Assembly: GCF_030186535.1 (NCBI RefSeq)
Contig: NZ_JASNVW010000002.1
Location: 206,001-270,000 of the forward strand
Length of the DNA stretch: 64,000 bases
Source: Ignisphaera cupida
Lineage (GTDB): Archaea > Thermoproteota > Thermoprotei_A > Sulfolobales > Ignisphaeraceae
Direction of reading: 5' to 3'
The position numbers and the translations under genes are program-made. Position 1 is the stretch's first letter; each line of letters begins with the position of its first letter. Positions 45,573 to 53,520 of the stretch are shown in pieces. Below the pieces are notes generated by a model. The model did not search any database, was not told the DNA's origin, and saw nothing but the letters and a program-made list of their open reading frames with translations.

Positions 45573-46273
45573 TTCTCATCAAGTAATTAGAAGTAATCAA
45601 AAGTATTTAAATTCATCACTAAATCGAAAACAGCCTTGCATTGTGCAGCAACTAAGCAACATGGATAAACACCTAGAAGAAAAGTGTTTGTAGATTCTAC
45701 AAGGAAAACTGGACAAGTTCGTGAAATAAGTTAAGCCTCTTATTTCCTGTCTCCAGTTTTCACTGTAATGAAGCTACTTGTAAAACCCAAGTTGTTTACA
45801 GCAACTTGTTCATACTTTATATGAAATTTCAATGAAAACACTAAAAACTTTTAAGAAATTCCAAAAACAAAAAGCAGCAAAAATTGTGGGAATTGCACCA
45901 AGAAATTTCTTCTTCAATTCATCTCAAGAAATAGCATTAAGTATTTCTTGTTAAATGAATCAATTTTTATTGAAAGAGTCGAATTTTGGTGAAAACCAAG
46001 ATGTTTTTTGCTAAGCAAATGCTGAAGCAATTTTCAGCACTGGAGAAATGAATAGAGTTAAAGAGCAGTGTGCATATATAGTTTACTAGCTGGGAAATTT
46101 GGATGGGGTATTTCGTGTTACAAATTTTGCTAAGGCTTACAACTAAACACCCTGCATTCTAAAATAGTGAGATAGCGTCAAGCCCATGTAAAATGTTGTT
46201 TGGGCTGAGAACTTTAATAATTTTGTAAAAATTTATAAACTTGTTAGAAAAAGTATGTGAAGAGGTGAGTTAG
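45573..46273. other. Gene-free region with a cluster of perfect hairpins
   Basis: No coding frame is convincing here. Perfect inverted repeats follow one another: GAAAACTGGA/TCCAGTTTTC (45704-45713 with 45752-45761) enclosing GAAATAAG/CTTATTTC (45723-45730 with 45739-45746); CAAGTTG/CAACTTG (45788, 45802); the palindrome AAGAAATTTCTT (45900-45911); CAAGAAATA/TATTTCTTG (45925, 45942); TTGGT-GAAA-ACCAA with a GNRA-type loop (45986-45999); TGCTGAA/TTCAGCA (46020, 46033); and AGCCCA/TGGGCT (46191, 46201). The stretch may encode a structured RNA, be remains of a mobile element, or hold operators for the pilin gene. Confidence 0.5.
46229..46241 (+). promoter_or_regulatory. TATA box of the pilin gene
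   Basis: An AAATTTATAAAC-like element lies about 40 bases before the GTG at 46274, giving a short leader that contains AGAGGTGAG as ribosome site. Confidence 0.5.
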
Positions 46274-46714
46274 GTGAGAATAGTCAAAGGAGATTTGAGT
46301 GCACCTGTACTAGCAATAATAGTGACAATAGGCATTATAGCAGCAGGTCTAATACTGCTAGCATGGTTCTGGTGGTTTGCGCCAACAGCAGGAAAAACAG
46401 GCACACTAGTAGTTGTTGGAACACCCGTGGTAAACTGCTCAAAGGGCCAATCAACCAGCCAATCAACACTGTACATAACTCTCAAAAATGTTGGAAATGA
46501 AAATATTACGGTCTCATATATAGTATTAGGCGGTAAACAAACAAATCAGTTCGACACAAGCACTAATGAGGTTACTGTTCCTGCAGGTAGTGCTAAAACA
46601 ATTAAAGCAACATTTAATGGTGATGTTTGTGGTACTGGAAAGACTGTTGATGGATTTGTGGCAACAACTGCGGGTACCTATTCATTTACAGCATACGTAG
46701 TAAAAAGCAGTTGA
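46274..46714 (+). CDS. Archaeal type IV pilin
   Basis: A 146-residue pilin with a class III signal peptide. MRIVKG ends in Lys-Gly, followed by DLSAPVLAIIVTIGIIAAG, the hydrophobic assembly helix; the prepilin peptidase would cut after Gly6. The remaining ~110 residues are a Thr/Val-rich beta domain with two cysteines (VVNCSKG and DVCGTG) that could form a disulfide, and several sequons. GTG start with AGAGGTGAG upstream. It converges with the pilus operon and is probably the major structural subunit, being a small single gene with its own promoter. Confidence 0.85.
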   Translation: MRIVKGDLSAPVLAIIVTIGIIAAGLILLAWFWWFAPTAGKTGTLVVVGTPVVNCSKGQSTSQSTLYITLKNVGNENITVSYIVLGGKQTNQFDTSTNEVTVPAGSAKTIKATFNGDVCGTGKTVDGFVATTAGTYSFTAYVVKSS

Positions 46715-46783
46715 TGATCATTAGTTGTAGTTGCTAATCATATTTAAACAAAATCTTTTTTTATGGAATAATAATTTATTGTT

Positions 46784-47215
46784 TCATGTTATTTGCGTTA
46801 GGTTATATACTATAAACTTTAGTGTTAGTATTCCTTTGTCGAAGTGTATTATTGCTTGTCCTGTTTTAACTGTTTTTGTGGTTGTTATGTTTATTGTTAT
46901 GTATGCTGTTGATCCTGGGCTCAAGGTGTTGTTTTCGAATCCTATTAGCTTTAGCTGTTGTGGTGTGTAAGCATAGCTTTCACTGTTTATGTACATCACT
47001 ATTTTTTGTAGCTGCACGGGCTCTCCTCTTTCGTGAGAAACCTTTATAATTATTCTCACTGTGTTTAGTATTGCATATGCTTCTGCTGTTCCCGAAACCA
47101 CGGGTACTTTGTTAATTTCGTTGACTATGTATATGTAGAGGTATAGTGTGCTAAAAATTATTGCAACAAACATTAGTGCTGCAATCATTGCTAGTACTGG
47201 ATACTCAATTGCCAT
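46784..47215 (-). CDS. Minor pilin-like membrane protein
   Basis: A 143-residue protein with one N-terminal hydrophobic helix (YPVLAMIAALMFVAIIFSTL) and a beta-rich outer domain. IKVSHERGEPVQLQKIVMY is shared with the protein at 60346 (IKIRHERGNPVKIQQIIVY) and, more weakly, with the N-terminal part of the 633-residue protein at 53517. The N-terminus MAIEYP lacks a basic prepilin cleavage site, so it may remain unprocessed like ArlF/ArlG-type stator proteins. Last gene of the seven-gene operon, 9 bases after the TadC gene. Confidence 0.65.
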   Translation of the reverse strand: MAIEYPVLAMIAALMFVAIIFSTLYLYIYIVNEINKVPVVSGTAEAYAILNTVRIIIKVSHERGEPVQLQKIVMYINSESYAYTPQQLKLIGFENNTLSPGSTAYITINITTTKTVKTGQAIIHFDKGILTLKFIVYNLTQIT

Positions 47216-47224
47216 GGCTACTCA

Positions 47225-49063
47225 CTATGGAAATGTCATCACTTGTGATGCAAATACTTTTGATAGTGTCATTCCAATGCTGAACAACGTTATCATTATA
47301 ACTGCTGTTCTAAATCCGTATGCTATCGACCCTCCCCTCATTTTCCCAACTATTGCTGATAGAAATAGCAGTGCTAGCATAATTGTGTAGAACAATATGT
47401 TGAATGTCAAAGGATTTATGTTTATTGTGGCTAGGCTTGCTCTCCACGCTCCCTGAGCAGCTAATTTATTCAAAGCTTCTGCAAAACCTGTGAAAATATT
47501 TTTTATGAATCCAAGGAATATGCTTAGCATAGCAACAAGACCTATAATCATCATCTCCTGTGTTCTTGCAGTATTCACAAGCTTGGAGTAGGAGTTCATG
47601 AGATGCTCATAAGATGATGTAAGCTCCTTCACCATTTCCTGTTTAGCACCCATTGAAATAGCATGCATAAGCGTTTCTATGAATGCTGCGTGGAACATGC
47701 TTGGAGCATCTCTAACAATCTCCTCCCTCAAATAGCTTGTTACCTGAGCTAAAACAATTCTATCAACAATTTTCTCAACATCTCTACCATACCTAGGTGC
47801 AAGTCTTTTCAAAACAGAAACAAAGTTTTCTCCAAGACTAGCAGAAACTGTTGAAGCATCCATTGCAAGTCTAATAAACTTGTCATAAACTCTTGCTTTT
47901 CTAAGCCAAAGCTCAGAATAGATAGTTGCTGGCGCTGCTATAACCAATAGCACTACAGGTAGTGCTGTATCTGCAAAGAAGCTACTTCCACGAATCAATA
48001 GAGAAAAACCTGAAAACAGTGTAATCATCGCCATTAGCGAGAAGCTTGCTATGCTGAGATAGCTTAGAATTTTTGGAGGTGTTATCTCAAAAGATGATGG
48101 ATACATGTTTGCTACCGTGGCATAGATTATGAAGAAGAATAGCGAGAAGAATGCAAGTGGTATTACAAAGCTCATAGCAGGGCTACCACCATATATGGGC
48201 GCAACAACAGCAAATGTTATTGGTATGAACAAAAACCCAAATATCAAAACACCATTAACAATAGTCAACTTGTCTACCAAGCTACTTAAACGCATTTCCA
48301 GCTGCGAATATATTTGCCCAAAAGCTTTCTCAGCAACATCTCTTATACTACCAACAGAAATTGCTACTACAAGCAATCTTCTAAAAATTTCTCTAACAAT
48401 TTGAGAAGGATGATTCTCAGAAACAACACCCATGGCAGTTGCAAGCGATGAGCCAAGAACAGATGCAATTCTCTTAGCACTTCTAACCTCATTAGACCAG
48501 CTCTTCAAAACACTGCTATTCTCAACAGCATTAAGCATGTCATATAGAGTTAAATGTGTTGAGCTAAGAACTTTGAATAGCAGCAATAGAAATGGAAGCT
48601 CAATCTCGGTACTTGTTTTTCTCGACGATACTATGAAGAGAACTTGGAGATTTGGTAACAAGGCTATAACCACAAGTATGGTCATCATAATGAATACTGT
48701 TAGCAATAACCACATTGGTATATATCCATAGGCAAGAAAATATGTTGCTCCAATGGCTATGGAAACAATTACTGAATAGCTAAGCATTTGAACTATAACA
48801 GCATATGATTCTGCATACCTTGGTGGAAGAGGCCTACCTATGAAAAGCATTTTACTTGCTGAAAGCCTTTCAACAAAACCTGCAAAAAGCTCTAGGATGT
48901 AGCTGTGAAGATATGTTGCTAAAAGCAAAAGCATTATTATTGGATAGCCATAGAAAATAGGTAAACCAAGATATCTAAGCGTAGCTCCCATTGCAAATGA
49001 GACAATCATTAGAATTGCTAGAAGAACCCAGCCTCTATATCTTATTACCAATAGCATCACCAA
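47225..49063 (-). CDS. tadC: Pilus assembly platform protein TadC/ArlJ type, copy 1
   Basis: A 612-residue polytopic protein with two type II secretion F domains, as usual for archaeal ArlJ/TadC. Helical cytoplasmic blocks around LPFLLLLFKVLSSTHLTLYD and the second copy near MDASTVSASLGENFVSVLKR bracket clusters of membrane helices. It anchors the pilus ATPase and guides subunits. Starts are TTG 49063, GTG 49060 and ATG 49057; all overlap the end of the TadA gene. It is about one-third identical by eye to the copy at 56096. Confidence 0.88.
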   Translation of the reverse strand: MVMLLVIRYRGWVLLAILMIVSFAMGATLRYLGLPIFYGYPIIMLLLLATYLHSYILELFAGFVERLSASKMLFIGRPLPPRYAESYAVIVQMLSYSVIVSIAIGATYFLAYGYIPMWLLLTVFIMMTILVVIALLPNLQVLFIVSSRKTSTEIELPFLLLLFKVLSSTHLTLYDMLNAVENSSVLKSWSNEVRSAKRIASVLGSSLATAMGVVSENHPSQIVREIFRRLLVVAISVGSIRDVAEKAFGQIYSQLEMRLSSLVDKLTIVNGVLIFGFLFIPITFAVVAPIYGGSPAMSFVIPLAFFSLFFFIIYATVANMYPSSFEITPPKILSYLSIASFSLMAMITLFSGFSLLIRGSSFFADTALPVVLLVIAAPATIYSELWLRKARVYDKFIRLAMDASTVSASLGENFVSVLKRLAPRYGRDVEKIVDRIVLAQVTSYLREEIVRDAPSMFHAAFIETLMHAISMGAKQEMVKELTSSYEHLMNSYSKLVNTARTQEMMIIGLVAMLSIFLGFIKNIFTGFAEALNKLAAQGAWRASLATININPLTFNILFYTIMLALLFLSAIVGKMRGGSIAYGFRTAVIMITLFSIGMTLSKVFASQVMTFP

Positions 49064-50480
49064 GCCTTTTATAAAGCAAATCAGCTAGTTCACACACATC
49101 TGGTTTTTCGAGAAGAGGATCAATCTTTTTAGCCTCTTCATAAACACTTCTCATAACATTTCTCATAGCATTATACTCCTTCTCCAAATCATCAAGCGTT
49201 ATTCCATGGGCTAGAACAACTCTTTTAAAGAATGGAAAACTTTTTATGGGGTTTTCAAAACCTGGGTTTATCTGCACAGCATCGTTTTTTGGATTATATG
49301 TGAAGAGTGGGTATAGTTTATACTCTCCACTATCAGAAGCAGCATCATATATGTATATCTCACTTCTTCTAACAAGCTTCTCCTCTTTTCTCAGTGGAAT
49401 TGTTTTCACAAAAACGTTGAGAAGCTTAAGAGCTTGTGGATTAACCATTATCGGAGGTGTTGTAAGTCTTAGCAATGCTGATTCTGGTGAATCAGCATGA
49501 AACGTTGTTACAGCTCCATGACCAAGAAGAATAGCCTGTGCCCAATCCCTCGCCTCCTCACCCCTGACCTCGCCAACAACAACATAGTCAACAGATAGTC
49601 TAAGAGCAACTTTCAAAAGACTAAACACTGTAACAGGGTTTTCAGCAGTTTCCCTAGTTGTTGTTCTAGTCCAATACTTTGTACAAAGCTTTATTTCTGG
49701 CGCATCCTCAATTGTTATAATCTTCGAGTTTGGTGGAATGAGATTCAGAATAGCTGTTGCAAGTGTTGTTTTACCACTCATCATTTCTCCAACAATCATT
49801 ATAGGAACCTTATATTTTATTGCTAGCCACAGAAAAGATGCTTCATCCACTGTCAATGTGCCCAGATCTATAATTTTTAGTATAGACCATGGCTTCTTAG
49901 GCTGCTTCCTAATGTCAACTGTTGCAGATTTTCTCAAAGTCACATCCGATAGGTATACAATAGAAACCCTAGCCTCGTATCTAGGCTCAATAAAACTTGC
50001 CAATGGATTTGCCTCTGAAACTGCTTTTCCAGCAAGTGTTGACATTCTCATTACAAGCTCCTTAATCTCCTCCTCACTCAACATAATGTTTGATTCCATA
50101 TCCCCATATCTTCTATGAGTAACCTTTATCGGATTATTCATAACAATGTGAATATCTATAACGTTTTCATCCATTAGCATAGGCTCTACAACTCCATAGC
50201 CAAAAAGCTGTCTCTCAAGTATATGCCTAATAGGTTTCTCAGCTTGGCTTATAACCTTGGAGAAGTCCCTTTCCCTAGAAACCAAAATGTTTTTCAAATA
50301 GCTTTCAGCCTTACTCTCCAAAACAGTGAGAGGCTCTATACCAACAGTTTTATCGAATACCACATACCTTTTATCAAATGTTATGCAAGCTATATACAAA
50401 TCCTCTATCTCGTAGCTATCAACACATTTCAGCTCTTTAGGTGGATACAGCATTCTTATAACTGGTTTAACCGACATCAC
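49035..50480 (-). CDS. tadA: Pilus assembly ATPase TadA/ArlI type, copy 1
   Basis: A 481-residue secretion ATPase of the GspE/VirB11 superfamily. MIVGEMMSGKTTLATAIL is Walker A, IITIEDAPEIKL the Asp box, VVGEVRGEEARDW Walker B and LGHGAVTTFHADSPESALLR the His box. It powers subunit extraction and pilus growth. The N-terminal domain (about 1-150) includes the FGYGVVEPMLMDENV segment. The start (GTG 50480 or ATG 50477) overlaps the prepilin peptidase gene by four bases. Confidence 0.92.
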   Translation of the reverse strand: MMSVKPVIRMLYPPKELKCVDSYEIEDLYIACITFDKRYVVFDKTVGIEPLTVLESKAESYLKNILVSRERDFSKVISQAEKPIRHILERQLFGYGVVEPMLMDENVIDIHIVMNNPIKVTHRRYGDMESNIMLSEEEIKELVMRMSTLAGKAVSEANPLASFIEPRYEARVSIVYLSDVTLRKSATVDIRKQPKKPWSILKIIDLGTLTVDEASFLWLAIKYKVPIMIVGEMMSGKTTLATAILNLIPPNSKIITIEDAPEIKLCTKYWTRTTTRETAENPVTVFSLLKVALRLSVDYVVVGEVRGEEARDWAQAILLGHGAVTTFHADSPESALLRLTTPPIMVNPQALKLLNVFVKTIPLRKEEKLVRRSEIYIYDAASDSGEYKLYPLFTYNPKNDAVQINPGFENPIKSFPFFKRVVLAHGITLDDLEKEYNAMRNVMRSVYEEAKKIDPLLEKPDVCELADLLYKRLGDAIGNKI

Positions 50481-51163
50481 ATCACCAAACTCAAGAGAAT
50501 TGATAATACAGACAAAAGTATGTAGGTAAATATGAAGAATATGGAGTAATAGAATATGAATGGATAGTTGGGAATTGTGTAAACAATAGCATTGTCCGAG
50601 GCATTCTCTAGAAACTTTCTTAATTTGCTCAAGCTTTTTACAACATCTTTTGGTATTTCCCCTAATCCCTCAACATATATGGGTGTTTCCTTCAAATTGC
50701 TATACTTAAGATCTGCAGCATAGCGTGCTTTAGCTCTTACTCTTCCCAAACCCTCTATGTAAACCACTGGAGTTGTTCTCATATAGTGAAATAGGAGATA
50801 GCTAGATGCAATAACTATTGCTAGTATTGCTTGAATTGATAAATATTTAAAGTATCCAACAGCAATGCAAGGCGATTGTGCTGTGGTGATAATGGCTATA
50901 ACCACATCTCCTTCACCTATTAGCCCAGTGAACATATATAGAATTACAAAAATCGTTGCAACAACAGCTAAGCCAATGTATATCTTTAGAAATGTTTGTA
51001 GATCCATGGTCAACAGCCTGTAGATTGTAGAGGCTATAGCTATTATAGTATGTGTTGTGACTAGTTGTATTGGCACCCCCCTGAATTTGTAATCAGATAC
51101 ACCCTCTAGAAGTAGTAAAAGAGAGTTTATGACGAAGAACACAAACTCGTAGAAAACATTCAT
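50477..51163 (-). CDS. Prepilin peptidase, class III (PibD/ArlK-like)
   Basis: A 228-residue membrane aspartic protease of family A24. EGVSDYKFRGVP holds the first catalytic Asp and GLIGEGDVVIA the G-x-G-D motif with the second. About six helices are predicted. Between the helices, from about residue 130 to 195, is a soluble loop (ending in SKLRKFLENASD) that is unusual in length. It should process the pilin at 46274 and perhaps those of other loci; it is the only such enzyme in the window, although two TadA/TadC sets are present. Confidence 0.85.
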   Translation of the reverse strand: MNVFYEFVFFVINSLLLLLEGVSDYKFRGVPIQLVTTHTIIAIASTIYRLLTMDLQTFLKIYIGLAVVATIFVILYMFTGLIGEGDVVIAIITTAQSPCIAVGYFKYLSIQAILAIVIASSYLLFHYMRTTPVVYIEGLGRVRAKARYAADLKYSNLKETPIYVEGLGEIPKDVVKSLSKLRKFLENASDNAIVYTIPNYPFIFYYSIFFIFTYILLSVLSILLSLVM

Positions 51164-51164
51164 T

Positions 51165-51530
51165 TCACATCACCTTTAGTATGGGATATGCAAGCAGAAA
51201 TATGCCTAAGCCAATAAGCATGGAACTAGACATTTCAGATACTTCACCAATATACATGTAGGCATATACATAACCTGTGTGTAGAATGAGAGTAAGAGGT
51301 ATTGAGAAAAGCAGTGGTGAAACCACGTCAAACAGCCTCCATGTGTAAAACCTTCTCAAAGCGTTTTTCAAAATAGCTTTGCTTGCTACTCCAGCCACGA
51401 TAAAGGTTATTAAAATTGATAGAAGAGGTGTTAAAGAAACACTAACATGGTTTAGATAGGCAATACCAAGCCCTATAACCATAAGCACAATCCCTGGCAT
51501 GGATTCATAAACCATTTTAGTTATCTTCAT
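51165..51530 (-). CDS. Small membrane protein of the pilus operon
   Basis: A protein of about 121 residues with four hydrophobic segments and no recognisable domain. It begins most likely at ATG 51530 (MKITKMVYESMPG), preceded by GGGGTTGA, just after the stop of the upstream secreted-protein gene; the open frame extends 15 codons further upstream. One base separates its stop from the peptidase start. Position suggests a pilus accessory membrane subunit. Function unknown. Confidence 0.6.
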   Translation of the reverse strand: MKITKMVYESMPGIVLMVIGLGIAYLNHVSVSLTPLLSILITFIVAGVASKAILKNALRRFYTWRLFDVVSPLLFSIPLTLILHTGYVYAYMYIGEVSEMSSSMLIGLGIFLLAYPILKVM

Positions 51531-51534
51531 AGAG

Positions 51535-53520
51535 TCAACCCCTTCTAGCCTTGTTAACAAGCAGTAAAGCAACATAGGTAATACTCGAGGCTAAAACAGC
51601 TATGCCAATTGCTGCTAGCGGATCAATTGTCTTCACCTCATATACAACTGGAAACTTCTCTGTTTTTGTTACCACCACAGTTGTTGTTGTAACTCTATCA
51701 CCTATAACAACTCTTTCCCCTGCTGGAACACTCCACACATTCTCATAATAGACAACATCCAGATCTTGAGAATAGTATGTAATGTTGTTTCTTACGAGAA
51801 ACACACTCAACTTGTTATCGCCAGGCCTTAGCTTAACACATGCAATGCCTTTACCTAGCGAAGTGTTTTTGTTGTTCAGCACAATCATTATTTCGTCATT
51901 CCATGGAGCTTCCAAGTACTTGTTATAACCAGTTAAGCACAGGTTTCCAGAGCCATTGTAAATAGTTTTTATAGCAAGGTAAGGCTCTGAAAAAACTATT
52001 TTAATAGTTCTAGACTCTTCTGAGTAATACTCATTGCCACAGGTTATGGTGAAAACCGCTGAGTCTATATCAGGTGTTGCCACAACACTGGTTTCAGATC
52101 CCGACAAAACCTTGTATATGTTGCCATGAGAATCTCTGATAACGCATGAAACCCTTGTTTCATAATTGTTTAGAGCATCAAATGTTCTTATAGCTATGGA
52201 GATGTTTTGATATGGTCTCACCTCAGCTGGGTAGTAAACAACTAGTTTAAGAGGTTTTGGAATAGATGTTATATTTCCTTCTCTATGAATACATAAAATT
52301 CCCAAACACGTTACAACCCCTACTTTGTGAACTCCTTTTGGAAGAGAAATATTTGCCACAATTAAACCATTAGATGATCTAAACATGGAATTATCAATAG
52401 ATGTTATGACTATGGGGTATGAGCTAGCAACTCTTATGGTAAACAACTGTCCAGCGTAAACAGTTGTTGGATAGTTTATAGAGAGCTCAAGACTTTTCGT
52501 ACTTGCGATATACACACCCAAGTTTGTTGCTACAGCTATTAAAGGTCCATACCAATCAACAGCATAAACACTATCTACATTGGGTAATTGACACTCCTCA
52601 AAATTTATGGAACTGCCATAATCTATTATTTTAACGACTTTTCTTTTTCCAAGCAAGATTAAGCTATTTGGAGAATCTGCGGGGTAGAATATTTTAGAGC
52701 CATAATCTATGAGCATGGTTTTGCTTGTTGATAGCTCAACTCTGTACAGCGCACCTTCATCTGTTAAGATGTAAACCGATTTGGATGTGGAAAAGACTTG
52801 CAGAGCTGAGCCAATATTTAAAGGTTCATAATAAAATATTTTAGATGATACATTATACTTTAGTATATATGTTGAGGTTTCTGATGATGCTATAATGTAA
52901 AGCATTTTGCTAGAGCTATTGTATATAGCCTCAAATATTCTCAAACCCATTTGATATATCTTCTCCTCAACACCTCTATTAACATAGTATAGTCTAAGCC
53001 ACCCACCATATGTAGCCACAACAGCAAGCTCTCCATCAACATAAACTGGAGCCCCAGGAACATTAACTTTATATGCAAAACCTCTTGATATTATCACATC
53101 GCCTATGGAAACACCATATCTATAGATATGTAGTGTTGCATTAGCAGGAACACTAAAATCGTAAACACTGTTTTTGCAAATAATTCTCAGGTTTCCGCTA
53201 AAAGCGTTGTAGAATAATGTACATGGGTTTTCATTGTCTTGGAAAAACATTTTAAATGGTATAGAATTTGTTATGTAACTACCTGTTGGAGTTATTATAG
53301 CATTGTCTATAACAATCCTATCTGCAATTCCATCAAAATCCGTATCCACTAACACAACATGTTTTGAAATATTACTTGAGATTCGAATCCACTGAGACTC
53401 TTTCTCAGCTGCTGTCATGGCATAAGTGTTATGGAGGTGTAGAATAGGTAAAGCAATTAATGCAATAATTAAAAGCTTTAAGATAAGCAATGCAAGTTTC
53501 TTTGTGGTTATTTTTATCAC
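51535..53520 (-). CDS. Large secreted, membrane-anchored beta-rich protein of the pilus operon
   Basis: A 661-residue exported protein with an N-terminal signal segment (about 9-30), about 600 beta-rich residues and a C-terminal transmembrane helix followed by KARRG. VLVDTDFDGIADRIVIDN near residue 56 resembles a calcium-binding or FG-GAP-like Asp loop. Residues 150-370 read like repeated propeller blades (LYYVNRGVEE, YILTDEGALYRVEL, IAVATNLGVYIAS). Later parts look like immunoglobulin-type modules. It overlaps the upstream gene by four bases. It may be a surface adhesin or a pilus-base protein; size and position recall UpsX-type proteins of unknown role. Confidence 0.6.
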   Translation of the reverse strand: MIKITTKKLALLILKLLIIALIALPILHLHNTYAMTAAEKESQWIRISSNISKHVVLVDTDFDGIADRIVIDNAIITPTGSYITNSIPFKMFFQDNENPCTLFYNAFSGNLRIICKNSVYDFSVPANATLHIYRYGVSIGDVIISRGFAYKVNVPGAPVYVDGELAVVATYGGWLRLYYVNRGVEEKIYQMGLRIFEAIYNSSSKMLYIIASSETSTYILKYNVSSKIFYYEPLNIGSALQVFSTSKSVYILTDEGALYRVELSTSKTMLIDYGSKIFYPADSPNSLILLGKRKVVKIIDYGSSINFEECQLPNVDSVYAVDWYGPLIAVATNLGVYIASTKSLELSINYPTTVYAGQLFTIRVASSYPIVITSIDNSMFRSSNGLIVANISLPKGVHKVGVVTCLGILCIHREGNITSIPKPLKLVVYYPAEVRPYQNISIAIRTFDALNNYETRVSCVIRDSHGNIYKVLSGSETSVVATPDIDSAVFTITCGNEYYSEESRTIKIVFSEPYLAIKTIYNGSGNLCLTGYNKYLEAPWNDEIMIVLNNKNTSLGKGIACVKLRPGDNKLSVFLVRNNITYYSQDLDVVYYENVWSVPAGERVVIGDRVTTTTVVVTKTEKFPVVYEVKTIDPLAAIGIAVLASSITYVALLLVNKARRG

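Noticed and set aside
45704-46206. CRISPR array
   Set aside because: The inverted repeats differ from one another and there is no regular direct repeat with spacers.
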